64,000 nt of DNA, taken from NCBI GenBank assembly GCA_038501625.1, contig JAZAYU010000038.1, positions 372,001 through 436,000 on the forward strand, given 5' to 3'. Source of the stretch: Corbicula japonica (lineage: Eukaryota > Mollusca > Bivalvia > Venerida > Cyrenidae). Positions 46,506 through 60,082 of the stretch are shown here, one piece after another. The translations under genes were made by a program, and so were the position numbers. Below the pieces are notes generated by a model that was given only the letters and a program-made list of their open reading frames with translations, had not been told where the DNA came from and searched no databases. Within the stretch, counting starts at the first letter, position 1. The number at the start of each line of letters is the position of its first letter.

Positions 46506-47204
46506 CAGTTCTTAAGATGCACAATCTGCTTGTTTTCCATCATTTTCCCAGTAAGTATTGTCTTCCATTGATTAAAGAAATTCCAAAAGATAAACTATGT
46601 ACCATTTTGGAAACTTTGTTTATTTTAGAAGAGCCGGAAAGGTTGGTAACTCAGTGCAAATTAAGGACGTCAGGCACATTTTAGTACCGTCTTTACCACC
46701 ATTGTATTGAATTTGCTCCCCGATTTTATTAGTGATTATTGAAGAAGAACGAATGCTGTTTTTGGCAGTATCAATAAATAGCCTGGATATGGTTGCAGGG
46801 TTGAGAAAATTTCATATGAATTTTAACAAAAACTAATGGCTACCCCTACCAGATGAGGGTTTAAACATTTACAAACATTAAAGAAATATGTAAAGTTGGC
46901 ATTGCTATTATCTCTTTCGATCAATAAAATGGTTAAGAACAATTCACATTAAAGTTTTCTATTGCAAATCCATTTTGCCACTGATCATGCTGATAGTTTC
47001 TCTCTAAAAGTGGGCAGTAGGTAAATGCTGTTATACATGGAAAAACTGTTGGTTGCCATGGCAACGACAACTTTCCGACAAATATGCCACACAAAAAATA
47101 ACTTGGAAGTTGATATAGATTAATTATTTACACAAAAAAATAAATTCTTTTTTTTTGAGTTTCCAACCTTTATATAGCCAAAGCTCAATGGTTGGTTAAT
47201 TATT

Positions 47205-47580
47205 TATTTTATCTAGACAGACTTGCGTTTGGAAGGTAGCATGAAACACTTTTTGTTAATTCTGTCTTGACAGACTTGCTTTCGGAAGGTAGCATGAAAC
47301 ATTGTTAATTTTTTCTAGACAAACTTACATTCGAAAGGAAGTATAAGGCAGTTTATTTTTTATTTTATCTAGACAGACTTGATTTCGAAGGTAGCATGAA
47401 ACAATTTTTGTTAATTCTCTCTTCTAGACAGACTTACTTGCGGAAGGTTGCATGAAACCATTTTTGTTATTTCTGTCTAGACAGACATGCTTTTGGAAGG
47501 TAGCATGAAAAATGTTTTGTTAATTCTGTCTAGACATACTTGCTTTGAAAGGTAGCATGGCACAATTAATTGTTAATTTT
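47205..47580 (+). repeat. Minisatellite of the promoter-upstream repeat, about 6 units of 60 bp
   Basis: The unit reads gtctagacagacttgctttt, ggaaggtagcatgaaacaat and ttttgttaattct. Units vary by several bases. Confidence 0.85.
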
Positions 47581-49130
47581 CAATCTATATTGTTAAAACA
47601 GTGGCCTTTTTATTTACAAAATTTATAAATAATTCATGGGTTTGTCTTGTTAAACAAATAAGTACATCAACAATCATAGTCTACAATATAAGCAAAGCAA
47701 CAAACTTTAGATGGGTTAAACATAAAACATGCATATCATGTAGCCTTGTTTGTTTTAAGAACAAAATGAATATATAAATGCCTTTAATTGTCTTCAATTT
47801 AAAACAGTAATTAATTTTTATACGAACGTCCTAATTTAAAAGTAATTTATTTTTGAACTAACATCCTAGAACGACTCCTCATTTAAACTGTTGCAACTAG
47901 TGGATTTATCCTGCATGATATTATTGCTTTTTAAAGATAATCATTCTATAGAAATAAAACAAAGTAGATACATGTGTTTAATTCCTTTCTTTCTTTTGGA
48001 ACAACGTGTCACTGTCCAAACATATACTTTGTTTACTTTATATCTACCTTTTTGTTATGTATGACCTTATGACAACGAAACTGTTTAAAATGATGTTAAA
48101 ATGGTTTTCGTGTAGCAAGCGAAGTGTGGGCATAAAGAACATGTTTTTTCTCTCATTCAATTTAATTAATTAGAAGAGTTTGGAAGTCACCTTCTGAGAA
48201 GTTACTAATCAAACAAATTAAATTTACGATTAAAGTTATTGCTTACAACGATTTTCTGTCAATAGCATGTTTACAGAAAAAGTGTTTTTTTATCAATTAA
48301 GCAAACATACTGGAGAAAAAATAATTTCATTAAGGTTGAGATTGACTCGAATGTATTTTATGTTATACGATTAAGCTAGTGATAGCTTTTAACGAAATTG
48401 TGATTTAATAAAGTTCCCCTTTCATCTATTTCAAGTAATGCACGAAACCAATATCAAACTACAATATTTTCTCTATTATAAACACAGATAAAAACTGGCT
48501 TAAAGTTTATAAATGTTTGGATTTCACACTTATTTGTGTCTTGTCACGGAAAATGATGCCTCCCGTATTACTTTTGACATTTGAATTGTTATATTAGGAA
48601 AGACTGTATGCTGATTGCTTATTTATGAAACAAATGTTCTAACTGTCTCTTTTCGAGCGAAATGGTGTGATTTAACGCCATCTAAAACCCATTATTGATC
48701 AGATTTCGATAACATTGAAATCAGAATGGACCAGATGTCGAATTTCATTAATAATATCATCGGTTAGACTTTTATATATCATTAGCAAACACAAAGGAAA
48801 CAGTAAAATCAAATTTTCTAACAACATTAAAAATAATAATAAAATTTAGCAAAACAAAATCCAAAAAAAACAAACACATTGAATGTTGTCATGCCACAAA
48901 GATACTCTACACAAATGACGTCATTTATTGATTCCTCGTTTTATATAGATTTAAATGATTTGTTAAATAATGTCTGTAAACAATGAACACAAAAGTAAAT
49001 GTTTTAAGAAGTCGATCCAATTATTATGCAGAGGGAAATTGAAGGTTGGGGTGATAAATAAGGCATACTACATGTACTATAGCATTCGTTGTCGTTTATC
49101 ATATTTTGTCATTAGGAAAAATAGACACTC
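47581..49130. other. Gene-free AT-rich stretch
   Basis: No gene or structured repeat seen. Confidence 0.4.
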
Positions 49131-49134
49131 TCTA

Positions 49135-49553
49135 CAGTACTGTGAACGTTTAATGTTACAAAATTTGCGTCTATCGTGCGTCCGTCTATCGAGTATCGTG
49201 CGTCCGTTTAACGTGTATCGTGCGTCCGTCTAACGTGCATCGTGCTTCCGTATATCGTGTATCGTGCATCATGTGTCTTTAATTTTATCGTATAACGTGA
49301 ATAAGTTACTTACATATTCAAATTAAACTATTGAATTTCAACCATTTATCTTATATTTTCATAGCATTTTCAAATTTTTAGATATCTCGTACACAAATTA
49401 TATGAATCGGCAGTATCGTGTATCATGCGTATACCGTGTATAGTGCGACCGTCTATCGCGTTTCGTGCGTCCGTCTATCGTTTATCGTGTATCTTTTATC
49501 CGTGTTTCGTGTATCGTGCGTTTCGTTTGTAACCTTAAACGTTCACAGTACTG
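49135..49553 (+). mobile_element. TIR MITE with tgcgtccgtctatcgtgta arrays, copy B
   Basis: Clean inverted ends (cagtactgtgaacgttta and mirror) are flanked by TA at 49133-49134 and 49554-49555. The inner layout is the same as in copy A at 3506-3918. CAGT ends and TA duplication fit a Tc1-type mobiliser. Confidence 0.85.
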
Positions 49554-49555
49554 TA

Positions 49556-50484
49556 TCTGTATCTGAAAGAGCAAACAAATGCGTAAGTTACAACAACTCA
49601 TATATACAATTTTACGGTGGTGCCTAAAATTAAGGGCAAACATCTGTCTGACAAAAAGGTGTTATATGTGTAGAATGCTAGTTAATGGAAACAATTGTTC
49701 CATAAATGAACAATTTAAAAGTGCATATCATTTGGAATAAATCAGCTTTTCCAGATTAAATTTTAATTATTGTGTAGCATCAGTAACCATATCAACCAAA
49801 ACATTCTATTATTCGCAATGATGATAATGCAAATACATAAATGAGTTTTTTAATTAGACAATTTTCGGAAAAAGCACTTCTCAAATATCAAAACAATAAG
49901 AACTCTTTTATTGTAAATAAAATTTCGAATTCAGTTATCAATGAAATTTCCGTTTACATAGAGATTTATGAATATGAGTAAATAAGATATCAACTTTCCT
50001 GTGCAAGAAAAAAAACGTAATTCAATAAAAAAGAACACATTTAATTTAAACAAAGTATTTCTTCTTGTAAAAATGTTAAATGCACTTTACAAACTTAACT
50101 AGTAAACAAAATATACTCTATTTAAACATTTCTTAATCCTTTATACATTATACACAATAAACGGAATGAACTGAGGCGTTGTTTGTGCCATATTGCGGCT
50201 GTAAAAGTTCATTGCTGTTATCATTTATCATCTTTTGATAGCTTTCCTGGCTTGGTGGTTCTCACAATATTTTTTAAATTAAATTTAAATTAAATTGACC
50301 GAGCTTTACATAAAGAGAAGAGTTGTTGATTAATAAGAAGTTTATTTTCTAAGAAGTAATCCTGTTACCGACCCCCCCCCCCCCCCCCCAACTTGTTGTC
50401 TAGTCACTTAACCATTACTTATAGGAATGGTTATTTTAGAAAATGTCAGACAACACTCATCACACTGATTAAAACTTAATAATA
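49556..50484. other. Gene-free stretch
   Basis: AT-rich; a poly-C run lies at 50372-50389. No gene seen. Confidence 0.45.
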
Positions 50485-50731
50485 GGCACGCCACGGGAAA
50501 AGGTACCTTCGGTCATTTTTTTGTGTCATTTTTGTTGTTACTATATTTAGAAAGAACTTTCACATTTCTATTATTTTCTCATAACAAAACAGTGATTTTA
50601 TTACACATTTTGACAAAAAATGGTATTTTTACCGCGAATTGCATAATAATTAATGTCGTCTGCTCAACTTTATGACGTCGTTTCAAGGATTGACGTCAAA
50701 TTCCCGAAGGTACCTTTTCCCGTGGCGTGCC
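50485..50731. mobile_element. 247-bp MITE with perfect 28-29-bp inverted ends
   Basis: ggcacgccacgggaaaaggt and accttcgg at 50485-50512 are mirrored exactly at 50704-50731. The interior is AT-rich with no frame. The target duplication is unclear (taata-like words on both sides). Confidence 0.8.
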
Positions 50732-50732
50732 T

Positions 50733-51655
50733 CTAATATTAAATGTATACAAAACCTTACAGTTAGAAATTTGTGTGAGACTACTGCACCATTCAAAATT
50801 TTCAGTCAGTGTTACATTTCAACATGTCGAAAGAATTGGTTGGTTTCAATGCAATATATGCTGCAGTTCAAGTGTTGAAACATTAACGTTAACTTACTTG
50901 TTGAAACGCCTAGAACACATGCTTGCTGAACGTTTATGAGCATCGTGTTAAATGAAGACAAAAATCAATGTTGTTGTTGTCATGTGCGTATAACTTGTAA
51001 TGTGTCAACGTCATTTGTAAGCTAAATTGCAGGTTTGCGGATTAAATGTAAGGTCATTAAGCCGTTCATTGATCTGTTTCACTTTCAGGCCAGACAATAC
51101 ATTTAATTATTGATAAGTTTGACACATCTGCCGTTTTATAATTAACGGCAAAATAAGCTGAATTATTCGTTTCCTCACAATGAACATTATATATTTGCTT
51201 GACAATAGCCTTCTTAGCACATACGATAAAACTTTTCACTTTCATAATTAAAACTCCATGATTTGAATAATTTATAGATTGTTTTTCAAGATTTTATTCA
51301 AACACTGAATACATGTAAATATGAGGAGTACAATATATAATTATGTTGTAAATATAAACGAGGACTCTAGAAAATAAATATAACAAAACCAACTAAATAT
51401 TCACTGGAGAAATACATGAGATATTGCGTCATAAACTAATAAACAAAAGGCTTTTCGTGTTATTAAATAATATTATTGGAATTTAAATAAAATAAACATA
51501 AATGTATTATGTTCTGTCAATTCTAAATGAAACTAATTCTTGATAACATAACCCCTGTGCGCATAAAATGACATCACAGCAGCGTTGCTATCAATTATCG
51601 TTTTTGATATCGATCCTGTTCAATGGCTTTCAATTTTTTTTTCAATTTAAATACC
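50733..51655. other. Gene-free AT-rich stretch
   Basis: Two overlapping frames of about 70 codons near 50670-50940 run in different phases and start inside the MITE; neither looks real. Confidence 0.4.
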
Positions 51656-51659
51656 TACG

Positions 51660-53825
51660 CTACCTTGACTAAAAATACAGTGATGCAATTAATTAAAGTT
51701 TTAGAAAAACATACTATTGTAACTGGAAAATTGTATTAAATTTTTAATCTGTAAGTGTTTTTTTTTAAATTTCTCTCATTGAAAAGTTTAATAAATGCAC
51801 ATATTCTGTTTATAGTTGTAACTATAAAATGACATGATACATGTACTGCAGATCATAATTTAATTACTATAGCAACCTAATACGAAATAAAGTTTCATGC
51901 AACGAACAATTCAGTAATTAAATTGTACAAAATAATTTACATATGTCTTATTGTGGCACCCGTTTTGTAGCAATCAATGTCAAACAGTGGAAAGTGTGCG
52001 GTTTTCAGTTGCTAGGAAACTAATTCTATTTTAGTTTGATTTTAAATATACCGACATTACTATATTATACATTTAGTTAATAACAACACTGAGAAATATG
52101 TGTGCTGTTCTATTTTCTGGTTTGAAATAAATTGTAATGTGATGCTAAAATTAAGTTTATATTCTTTCACTTCTCTGCGATGAATTTGTTTATTGCAACT
52201 TTTAACATTACATTAGTAGAAACACATTTTATGAAGCGAAGACTTAAATGATCAGGTCGCTATTTACCTGACAGTGTGATGTACTGCGCACTGGAATCGC
52301 GATAACTCGAAACCCGATAACTTGAAATGACGGTTTAACTCGAAGTCGGCCGCCGGTCCCGTCAATTTTCCTTATATATTCAACTAAAAAGTTGCGATAA
52401 CTCGAAACGCGATAATTCGAAATTCGCGATATCTCGAACATATTAATAAGTCCCTTGAATAGAAATTAAGAACAATTTAATCGCGATAACTCGAAGTACA
52501 TTTACTGACACGGTTTTTCACACCTCCCGCAAGGTTGTTCGAAGTCTTTTGTTTATTGCCAACTTGTCAACAAGAGTTGTTAGTGGCACGTCATTGTAAT
52601 GATATGAGTGTAAAGCTAACAATAAGAGTGATTTGTCTCAAATTAGTGTCAAGCAAACATTTGGAGTTGTTAATATTTCTTTCTATAAAACGTCCTTTAA
52701 TTTTCTTAATTCTGTACTCTGCACTTTGTATCAATCAGCAAACGACAGTTCGCATACGGCATAACGAAAAATAATAAAATTATTAATACAGTTTTCCGAG
52801 TAATCCGGCGGAGGGCCCGGGTAACTGGGAGGATACCTGGATCGGAAAACAACTAATCTTTCTATTTTTATTGTAGCATATCATATTCTGTGTATTTGAA
52901 TGATGATGCGCCGTATACATGTATGTCTCGTGTTGGTACAATGATATTTGTTTATTTGTTAACATTTGTTAAAATGTTGTTTCTTCGTCGATATTTTTGT
53001 ATATAATCATGAAAATAAAAGTGAGTAATAAAATAATTTAAAACATAATTATCTTGTTTTGTTAGCAAACTTTATAATTGCACGTCGTTACTTTCTAAAT
53101 ACTCGCATGGTATTCTGGAAAAGTCAAAGTCGCGATAACTCGAAGTTCGCGATAACTCGAAGTAAATCGTCGGTCCCTTGGGACTTCGAGTTATCGCAAT
53201 TCGACTGTACTTTATGATCGCAGTAAGCTCACGAGATCTCACATCATCCAACGCTCTTATGACAAATCGCTAATTGGTAAACCTTGCCCCACATGCAACC
53301 ATTCTTCTTCGTCAAGTTATCACAATTACTACCAATAGTTTTCTAACAGTTGCAGTGATAATGTATTGAATTCAATCAATTACAGGGTCAAACGGACACA
53401 CCCGCAATAAAGCAAAGAAACCATTTCATCAATCAACAATATGTATACAAATTGGAAACAAAATAGCACAAACATTTTCGTTGTTTAATTGGTTGCCTTC
53501 TTGCCTACTGCCACAAGGTACCCACTATTTGGTACAGGGCAGCTGTTACACGACAGTGCCTATGTCAAAATCGCTTATTGGTCAACGTTGCTGCAACCAT
53601 AATAATTCGTCATATTATCCTAATAACTTCAAATAATTATAACAGTTGCAGTAAGAATATATTGTATTCATCGGGATCAGAAAATGAAACATTTAGATTA
53701 TCAGCTGTCCACAAATTCATGTGTTCCATAACCTGTTAATATTCTGATCATCAATTTGTTATCAATCTGATACTTAAAAGGACAGTTGACGCAACCTATA
53801 TCAAGCTATACATAAAATAAAATGA
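51660..53825 (+). repeat. Left arm of a long inverted repeat
   Basis: Homology with the reverse complement of 56860-57820 runs through many collinear words: gtaactggaaaattgt, acatgatacatgtac, atagcaacctaata, aatatgtgtgc-ttttctattttc, tctcacatcatccaacg and aaggacagttgacgcaacct. A pogo-like MITE (about 52292-53207) is inserted in this arm only. Confidence 0.75.
52292..53207. mobile_element. pogo-like MITE inside the inverted-repeat arm
   Basis: The right end reads gcaattcgactg before TA; the left end (ggaatcgcgataactcgaaa) has lost its first few bases. Subterminal parts repeat gcgataactcgaa in both orientations. The empty site is visible in the other arm (gtactacgcacgtaatatatgatc region near 57190-57215 on minus). 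Confidence 0.75.
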
Positions 53826-54064
53826 TATTTTCTGGTTGGAATTCAGGGTTCCTGTGGTAAATATTCTTTTAAGGGGACATAACTGGTGTGAGGAGTTCAA
53901 ACGAACATACTGTGAATTACCACTCTTTGTCCACATGTTATCCGTTTGTACCGAACATAAGGACTTCATTGGTATGTTCAGTATATAATAACACACGTTT
54001 TACTTGTGCATTGTTTTCCTAATCTTGATTGGCTTTGACACTAAAGAAATGAAAAATAGCTTTA

Positions 54065-54340
54065 TTGCACTTGTTTATTGATATGAGGACATGTTGGAGC
54101 AAGTGTAATGTTGGTGAACCATAGAATATGGTTTAAACCCCCAGTAGCAATTTGTTTTGCCGCTGACCGTTCCAAGGCGGTAACCAAAAGGGTTCTCATT
54201 TTCGTTAATTGTTTGTGGCGTCTTATTTGATTTAACATATTTATAACAAACATGCTTTCTGTTTCACTCTTCTTTTTCGTTGCGTGGTGAGGCTGTGTTT
54301 TGAAAGTGAGGCGATCCCTGAAATGTTTATTTCACTTTTT
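54065..54340 (+). repeat. Retroelement 3' end
   Basis: From cacttgtttattgatatgag to gaaatgtttatttcactttt; the family of 25895-26783, with several changes. Confidence 0.7.
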
Positions 54341-54382
54341 TACACAGCCGGGAGACAAAAACATTTCATGACGCCTGGGTTG

Positions 54383-54518
54383 AAGGTTATAAACCTGAGA
54401 ATGGAAACCAGTCTCAAATCTCAAGCATCTGATTGGCTGAAATGGCGACTGGTCACCATTTCAGCCAATCAGATGCTTGAGATTTGAGACTGGTTTCCAT
54501 GCTCAGTTTTATAACCTT
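54383..54518. mobile_element. Hairpin MITE, near-perfect palindrome
   Basis: aaggttataaacctgagaat and its mirror bound a palindrome whose arms (gtctcaaatctcaagcatct, gattggctgaaatggcgac) pair almost completely. Same family as 4260-4492. Confidence 0.8.
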
Positions 54519-55289
54519 GTGTACTGAAGAGTTATCACAAATCGTATGCGCACAACGAAATCCACATAATTGTTCTGTAGGACTAACGTATTCGTCTATG
54601 TTTGCAAAACGATTGTCCCTTGAACGTCCATTAAAACTTGAACATAATTTTACGACTGATTCACTGGCGTTCAAAAAAAGAATTGAACTATTACCATCGT
54701 ATATGATGTTTCCGGCACGTGGAAAATACTAAGTCTACACTTTCTTGTTTTGTTAAAAGGAATGTTGATGGTTCGATCCCCCGTGTGGTTCCTGCTGTTG
54801 TTTTCTATTTTTAAGAAATATTGCAACGAACAAAGGCAAACGTAGGTTCGGATTTAACCCAAAATCACGAAATATGACTTAGAACCAACACCAAATATTA
54901 ATAATTTTCATAATAAGCCTTCAGCCAGAAATCAATTCAAAACAACTACGAATGTAAAAGTACTCTTTTTTTTTCATAAAACAAACCTTTGTAATATACA
55001 GTCCAACCGGTGCGTTGTGTTGCGAATACAGTAACTGCATGTAACGCCGAAAGCTCGTACTTAGAAGTATCTTACTTTGCTTTACAACCCGAAGTATTTT
55101 GGCATTTGAGCTAACACATCATCAATGGAACAGATTTCTTTGGACGCATTGGTGTGCCAAAAATCACGTTTGATTCATTCCGTAGTGCCAATTTCGTTGA
55201 CCACGCGATACGCATGTTGAAGTAAACAATTAAAATATAAATAAGTATATGATTGTTTGCAATGAACGTTATCTTTGCTTAACTGAGAA

Positions 55290-55975
55290 AATACTTTTAA
55301 AAACAAGGTTATCGGTATCACAAATTAAGGAAACCCTTTTGCAAGTTTTATTGCCGATACCCAGATTCAATTCAAATAAAGGTAAAGTTTAAACGGAGAT
55401 TTAGCGACACAACTATATTTATTACAGTTATGAGACAAACAATTTAATGAAATCACAAGCAGCCAGTTTGTTGAAATTCAATGCAGTCTGTCTCCCAATG
55501 CATCAATTAAAAGTTTGTTTTAAGGAAACAAACAGGAACTGACCGGTCTTTGTAATTGGGTTTACTCTTCTTCTGTACCGGAGCTTAAATTTCTATATCC
55601 GAAGCTTGTTTTATGGAAAGGCATTGAATATAAAACTGTTCTCCACAGGGAATTAATCAGTTTAATATTATTTGATATTTTTCTAGAAAATACCTATACA
55701 TAATATTCCATATAGCGCTCTGCAGGCCTGTTGATTAACCCATCTAAATTTGATCATTATGGTTGCGCGACGAAGGCAGGGGTTTAAGAGTTTATGAAGG
55801 TTAACGGGGAAGTCTTTTTTGAAAGAACCTAAAAGCTCGATTTGTTTTTTTTTTCTGTCATCGGATTCTTGCTGATTTGACTCCAGATGCTCTGGTCTCG
55901 GTATGATCATTAAGTACTCGACATTCTGGTTTTTCAATGTCATTAGCCTTTTAGGTTTATATGTTTGTGTGCTAT
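55290..55975 (+). pseudogene. Retroelement copy with heavily decayed RT C-terminus
   Basis: 55310-55375 corresponds to the KLRKTF-FYRRYPDL region (ggtatcacaaattaaggaaa, ttattgccgatacccagatt). 55710-55790 matches the last codons (gcgctctgcaggcctgt), and 55790-55975 is the first part of the 3'UTR. The middle is diverged. Confidence 0.6.
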
Positions 55976-56189
55976 TGCTTTTTTATAACTTTTGTATTTA
56001 TTTTAAACATTGCGGGCTAAAAAGATTTATTTTTATGTTTATCTTTCTTTATTATTTATAACATTTTCGGTTTAAATTTACTAAAAGGAGCGCGTCACAT
56101 GAAAAGATGCTTTCGGTTATATTTTTTACAAGTTAGTATTTACTATATTTTGAAATAATTATCTAATAATTATTATATCCGCTTAACTC

Positions 56190-56440
56190 AAAAGGTGAAA
56201 TATGCATACACGAAATAGCCACATGCAGAAGATATAGCACCCACACAGAGCCAAGGAGAAAAAAAAAACAGAAGAAGTAGAAGAAGAGAGAGAAAGATAG
56301 GATGGTTAATAAAATGATCAGTTTGAAAACAGACACCACAGACAATTAACAAAATTGAGAACCGAGGGTTTACCGCCTTGAAACGGCCAGTGGAAAAACA
56401 ATTTGCCACTGGGTGTTTAAACCAAATTTTACCTGTTGTA
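56190..56440 (-). repeat. Retroelement 3' end
   Basis: From aaggtgaaatatgcatacac to ctgggtgtttaaacc; minus orientation. Confidence 0.65.
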
Positions 56441-56859
56441 CTTAATATGACACCCGTCCTTTGACTCGTTTTGTTCTAAACGAAAACAAAACAATGGGTC
56501 AACAAAAAGGAATAAAATTTTAATGATATGAGTATAAAGTGTAAGCTACCTGCATTTTATTGCTACGTGGATCAAATACTTGATACTTTAGATTTTGTTC
56601 ATGTTTCATTTTTATACGAAACTCATTGTTTTCCTTTAAACTTGCCCTTTAATATAAAACATCATCTTAAATATATTTAATGTGCGATAAATGTAAAGTT
56701 TTATGTTCGAGCCTAATACTATATATTTTTACAAATTATTTCCGATAAAAACTGTTAATCTTTAACAACGTATTGTTCTAATGAAAAGGAAAAAAAAACA
56801 ACTAGAAATATAAAATGTGGTTTGTATTGTAACGCGCGAACCACTAATAATGCATACCT

Positions 56860-57820
56860 GTACTTGTATTTATTTGATTTTATAGCCTGTTATAAGGTTG
56901 CGTCAAATGACCTTTTAAGCATCAGATTGATAACTAATCATTGATACTATCAGAATATTAACAGGATACGCAACCGTTTGTGGACGGCTAATATTCCAAA
57001 TAATTAATTATCTGATCCCGATGAACACAATACATTATCATTGACTTTATTAGAAAAATATTGGAAGTTATTGTGATAGTATGGCGAATTAGAGAGGTGT
57101 TGTGGATAGCGAATTTGACCAATTAGCGAGTTGCCAGAAAAACGTTGGATGATGCGAGAGCACGTGACCTCACTATGATCATATATTACGTGCGTAGTAC
57201 ATCACAGATACATAGCGACCGGATAATTTGTGTCTTCGCTTCCGAAAATTTGTTTCTAACCTCGGAATGCTAATATTTGCAATACAGAAGTTCATCTCAG
57301 AGAAGTAGAAGGTGAGTACAACTTATTAATTAAAGCATCGCATAACAACATTTTTTGTCAACACAGAAAATAGAAAAGCACACATATTTCTATTTGGTGT
57401 AATTAACTTAATTAACTTAATGTATCATCTAGTAAAGTCGGTCTATTATAAAATCAAATTATAAGAGAATTGCATTGGAACTGAAAACCGGACATTTTGC
57501 ACTGTTTAACATTGATTGCTTTAATAGATGTTACTAACGGGTACCACAATAAGACAAAATTAAAACTTATTCATTTTGTACAAAGTAGCTGTTCGTTGCA
57601 TAAAAAATCGTCTTAGGTTGCTAAAGTAACAATATTATGAACGGCGGTACATGTATCATGTTATTTTTATAATTACAGCGATAAACAATATATGGATTCA
57701 GTCAACTTTTCAATGGGAGAAATTACAAATACACATTTACAGATTAGAAAAACAATTTTCCAGTAACAATAGTAAAATTTTCTTTTTAAATTTGAGTTTA
57801 TTGCATAAATGTTTTATTTT
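56860..57820 (-). repeat. Right arm of the long inverted repeat
   Basis: Partner of 51660-53825; see that entry. The 3 kb between the arms holds retroelement scraps and a hairpin MITE but no gene. Confidence 0.75.
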
Positions 57821-59614
57821 CAGTCAACAGATATATGTGTCCGTAAAATTGTCAACTTGTAAGAAGTTTTCATTTTCATTAAGGTTCCTTAATAGCACAA
57901 AACTGACGTTTTGTTTATAATATAGCTACATTATAACCACTTGTGAAGTACTGATGCTGGATCATGTGAATTTCATGTTTGTAAATTGATGAACATTGAA
58001 GTTTGAAAGCCATCGAACATGACGGATATCAAACTTTCGCTGGCTCGGTTTGATTGAGCTTATTCGCGACAGTAATAGAAATGCATATGCATCAGTCGTC
58101 GCCACCGAGCATTGAGTTAGGCATCTCAATATAAACACAAATATTTCTATTGTACTCAACTGTCTTCAAATATAATAATTGATAACAACACTGATTGAAT
58201 GAACGGGACGACTTTTTACAAAAAGCGCTACAGAGGTATCTAAATTAAATGAAAACTTAATTTTGAAAGCCACCGAAAAGGAACGATATAAAATGATAAT
58301 TGAGAGCAACGCTGCTTTGATGCTTTTTATGTGCATGAGATTTATGTTATAAAGGATTAGTTTCATTAAGAAATGAGAGAACAAACTATATTTATTTAGT
58401 TACGGTTTGTAAAGAACCTGTAACTTTTTGTCTCCAGAACTTTAAATAAATTATGTGAGTTTCTTTTTATTGAAGACTGCTAATTATTTTTATTTTTTGC
58501 CAGTGAAAATTTATAATATCTATTTTGTTCATTTTCTGGAAGTGTCCTTGGACGCAGACATATAGATAGTTGAATCCGTACTTTCAGTTAGACGAAACGT
58601 GTAACAATTGTTGTTGATATTAGAGCAGTTATTTTTTATTATAAAACTCATTTTATGTATTTGCACGAGGATTTGTTCCTGTTAATATATAATGTTTTGG
58701 TTGCTATGGTAACTTACGGCACGCTTGTTTAATTGAATTTAAAACCAGCAAAGCTGATTTATTGCAAAAGGCATGCTTTTTATTAGGTTGTTCAATCGTG
58801 AACCAAATGTTTCCCGTAAATTACAATCTACACATATATTAGTTGATTTAACTGACAGATGTTTTGCTATTTACATTAGGCTTCGCCGTAAAAATTGTAT
58901 ATGTATTGCAGAGTTGTCGTTACTTACACATTCTTACGCTTTCAGTTTTGTAAAAACCGCAATATAATAATTGACAGAGTATGGTTAACGACCACGAGTG
59001 CTCTTGTATACCCAATTCAACCTAGTTTTACAGAAAAGAATACCAAAGATGTACACGTTAATGTGCAAGGTAATAGTCGTTTCAAACGGTTGAAAACAAC
59101 TGTATAACATTTATTTCTGGATATCGCTCTGGAGGTACGTTGCATCAGCCTGCTAGGTGCCTCTATGGTTAAATAGCCACTAATCAAAACGGATTGTTTC
59201 AATTTCTCTCTGGATAATAATTGAAGTGACTTTATAAACATTTACGTGTTTGTTCGAAAGGATCCTATCGCAGCCAATAGGAATCAGGAAGGCCAAACCG
59301 TAGATTGATAGTATGCTTGCCATGTTATACAACATGGCAAAGCCCTTAAAACTAAAATTTTAAAGGTAGCTGTATTGCTCTTTTTAACCCAATTACTTTA
59401 AATTTTATAAACTATCTGGCAAATATTATAAACATACTGCGTAGATTCTTGAAGAATGTTTACAGATACCAAGAAAAACTCAAATATTAAAGCATTTCGT
59501 GTTCTTTCGCGCACTTTTTTACAAGCGTAGAAACGTGTCGAAATACATTTATTTCACAAATGCTGCCGAGCTTGTTTGATAATAGCAGAAAAATCCTTAC
59601 TTGGCATATATTTG
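57821..59614. other. Gene-free stretch
   Basis: AT-rich; a short palindrome (ttgccatgttatacaacatggcaa-like) lies near 59318-59342. No gene supported. Confidence 0.4.
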
Positions 59615-59915
59615 GATTGGAGTTATTTCACCAAGACAACTTGTATTTGTTTGTTCATAAGAGAACCTTTTTTGTCAAGTGTAAGGTTGAAGCACCCTGA
59701 AACAAACCTGGTTTAAACCCCACAGTGGCATATTGTTTTGCCACTGACCTTTTCAAGACCCCCAGGGTTTTAATTTTTGTTAATTATTTGTGTTGTTTAT
59801 TTAGAAATTGGTCAATTTATCAACATGACCTCTCTCCATTTTGTCTTCTTGGCTGCCTTCTGAGGTTGTGTCTTTCGAAGGAGGCATTTCCTGATATGGA
59901 TATTTCACGTTTTTA
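59615..59915 (+). repeat. Retroelement 3' end
   Basis: From ggagttatttcaccaagaca to ctgatatggatatttcacg; degenerate in the middle. Confidence 0.7.
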
Positions 59916-60082
59916 GAAGTGGTTGTAATATAAGGTTGAACTATAAGGTTTTTTGCGATAAATTCAACTGTCCTCTTATAAAACCTAAATTATTTTTATT
60001 CCTGCCAACGCATGTAGAAAATGTCTTATCACAATTATTCCATGAATTGATAATTACGTTAAGTTATGCCAATGTGTATGAT

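Larger units (their letters stand above)
40656..47195. mobile_element. Candidate 6.5-kb insertion in the upstream repeat of copy 3
   Basis: The left edge carries accaaccattgagctttg (40666-40683) and the right edge its inverse caaagctcaatggttggt (47179-47196). Both continue with ggaaact/agtttcc and an A/T run after a gap on the left side. Outside, the same minisatellite in the same orientation lies on both sides, which is what an insertion into an array would give. Inside are a split Tc1 transposase and a minus-strand coding relic. Edges are uncertain, and a clean target-site duplication is not evident (taatta is near both edges). Confidence 0.45.

Noticed and set aside
46472..46684. 70-codon plus-strand frame
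   Set aside because: It overlaps the minus-strand relic, which has better splice edges and residue use; the plus frame shows no family features.
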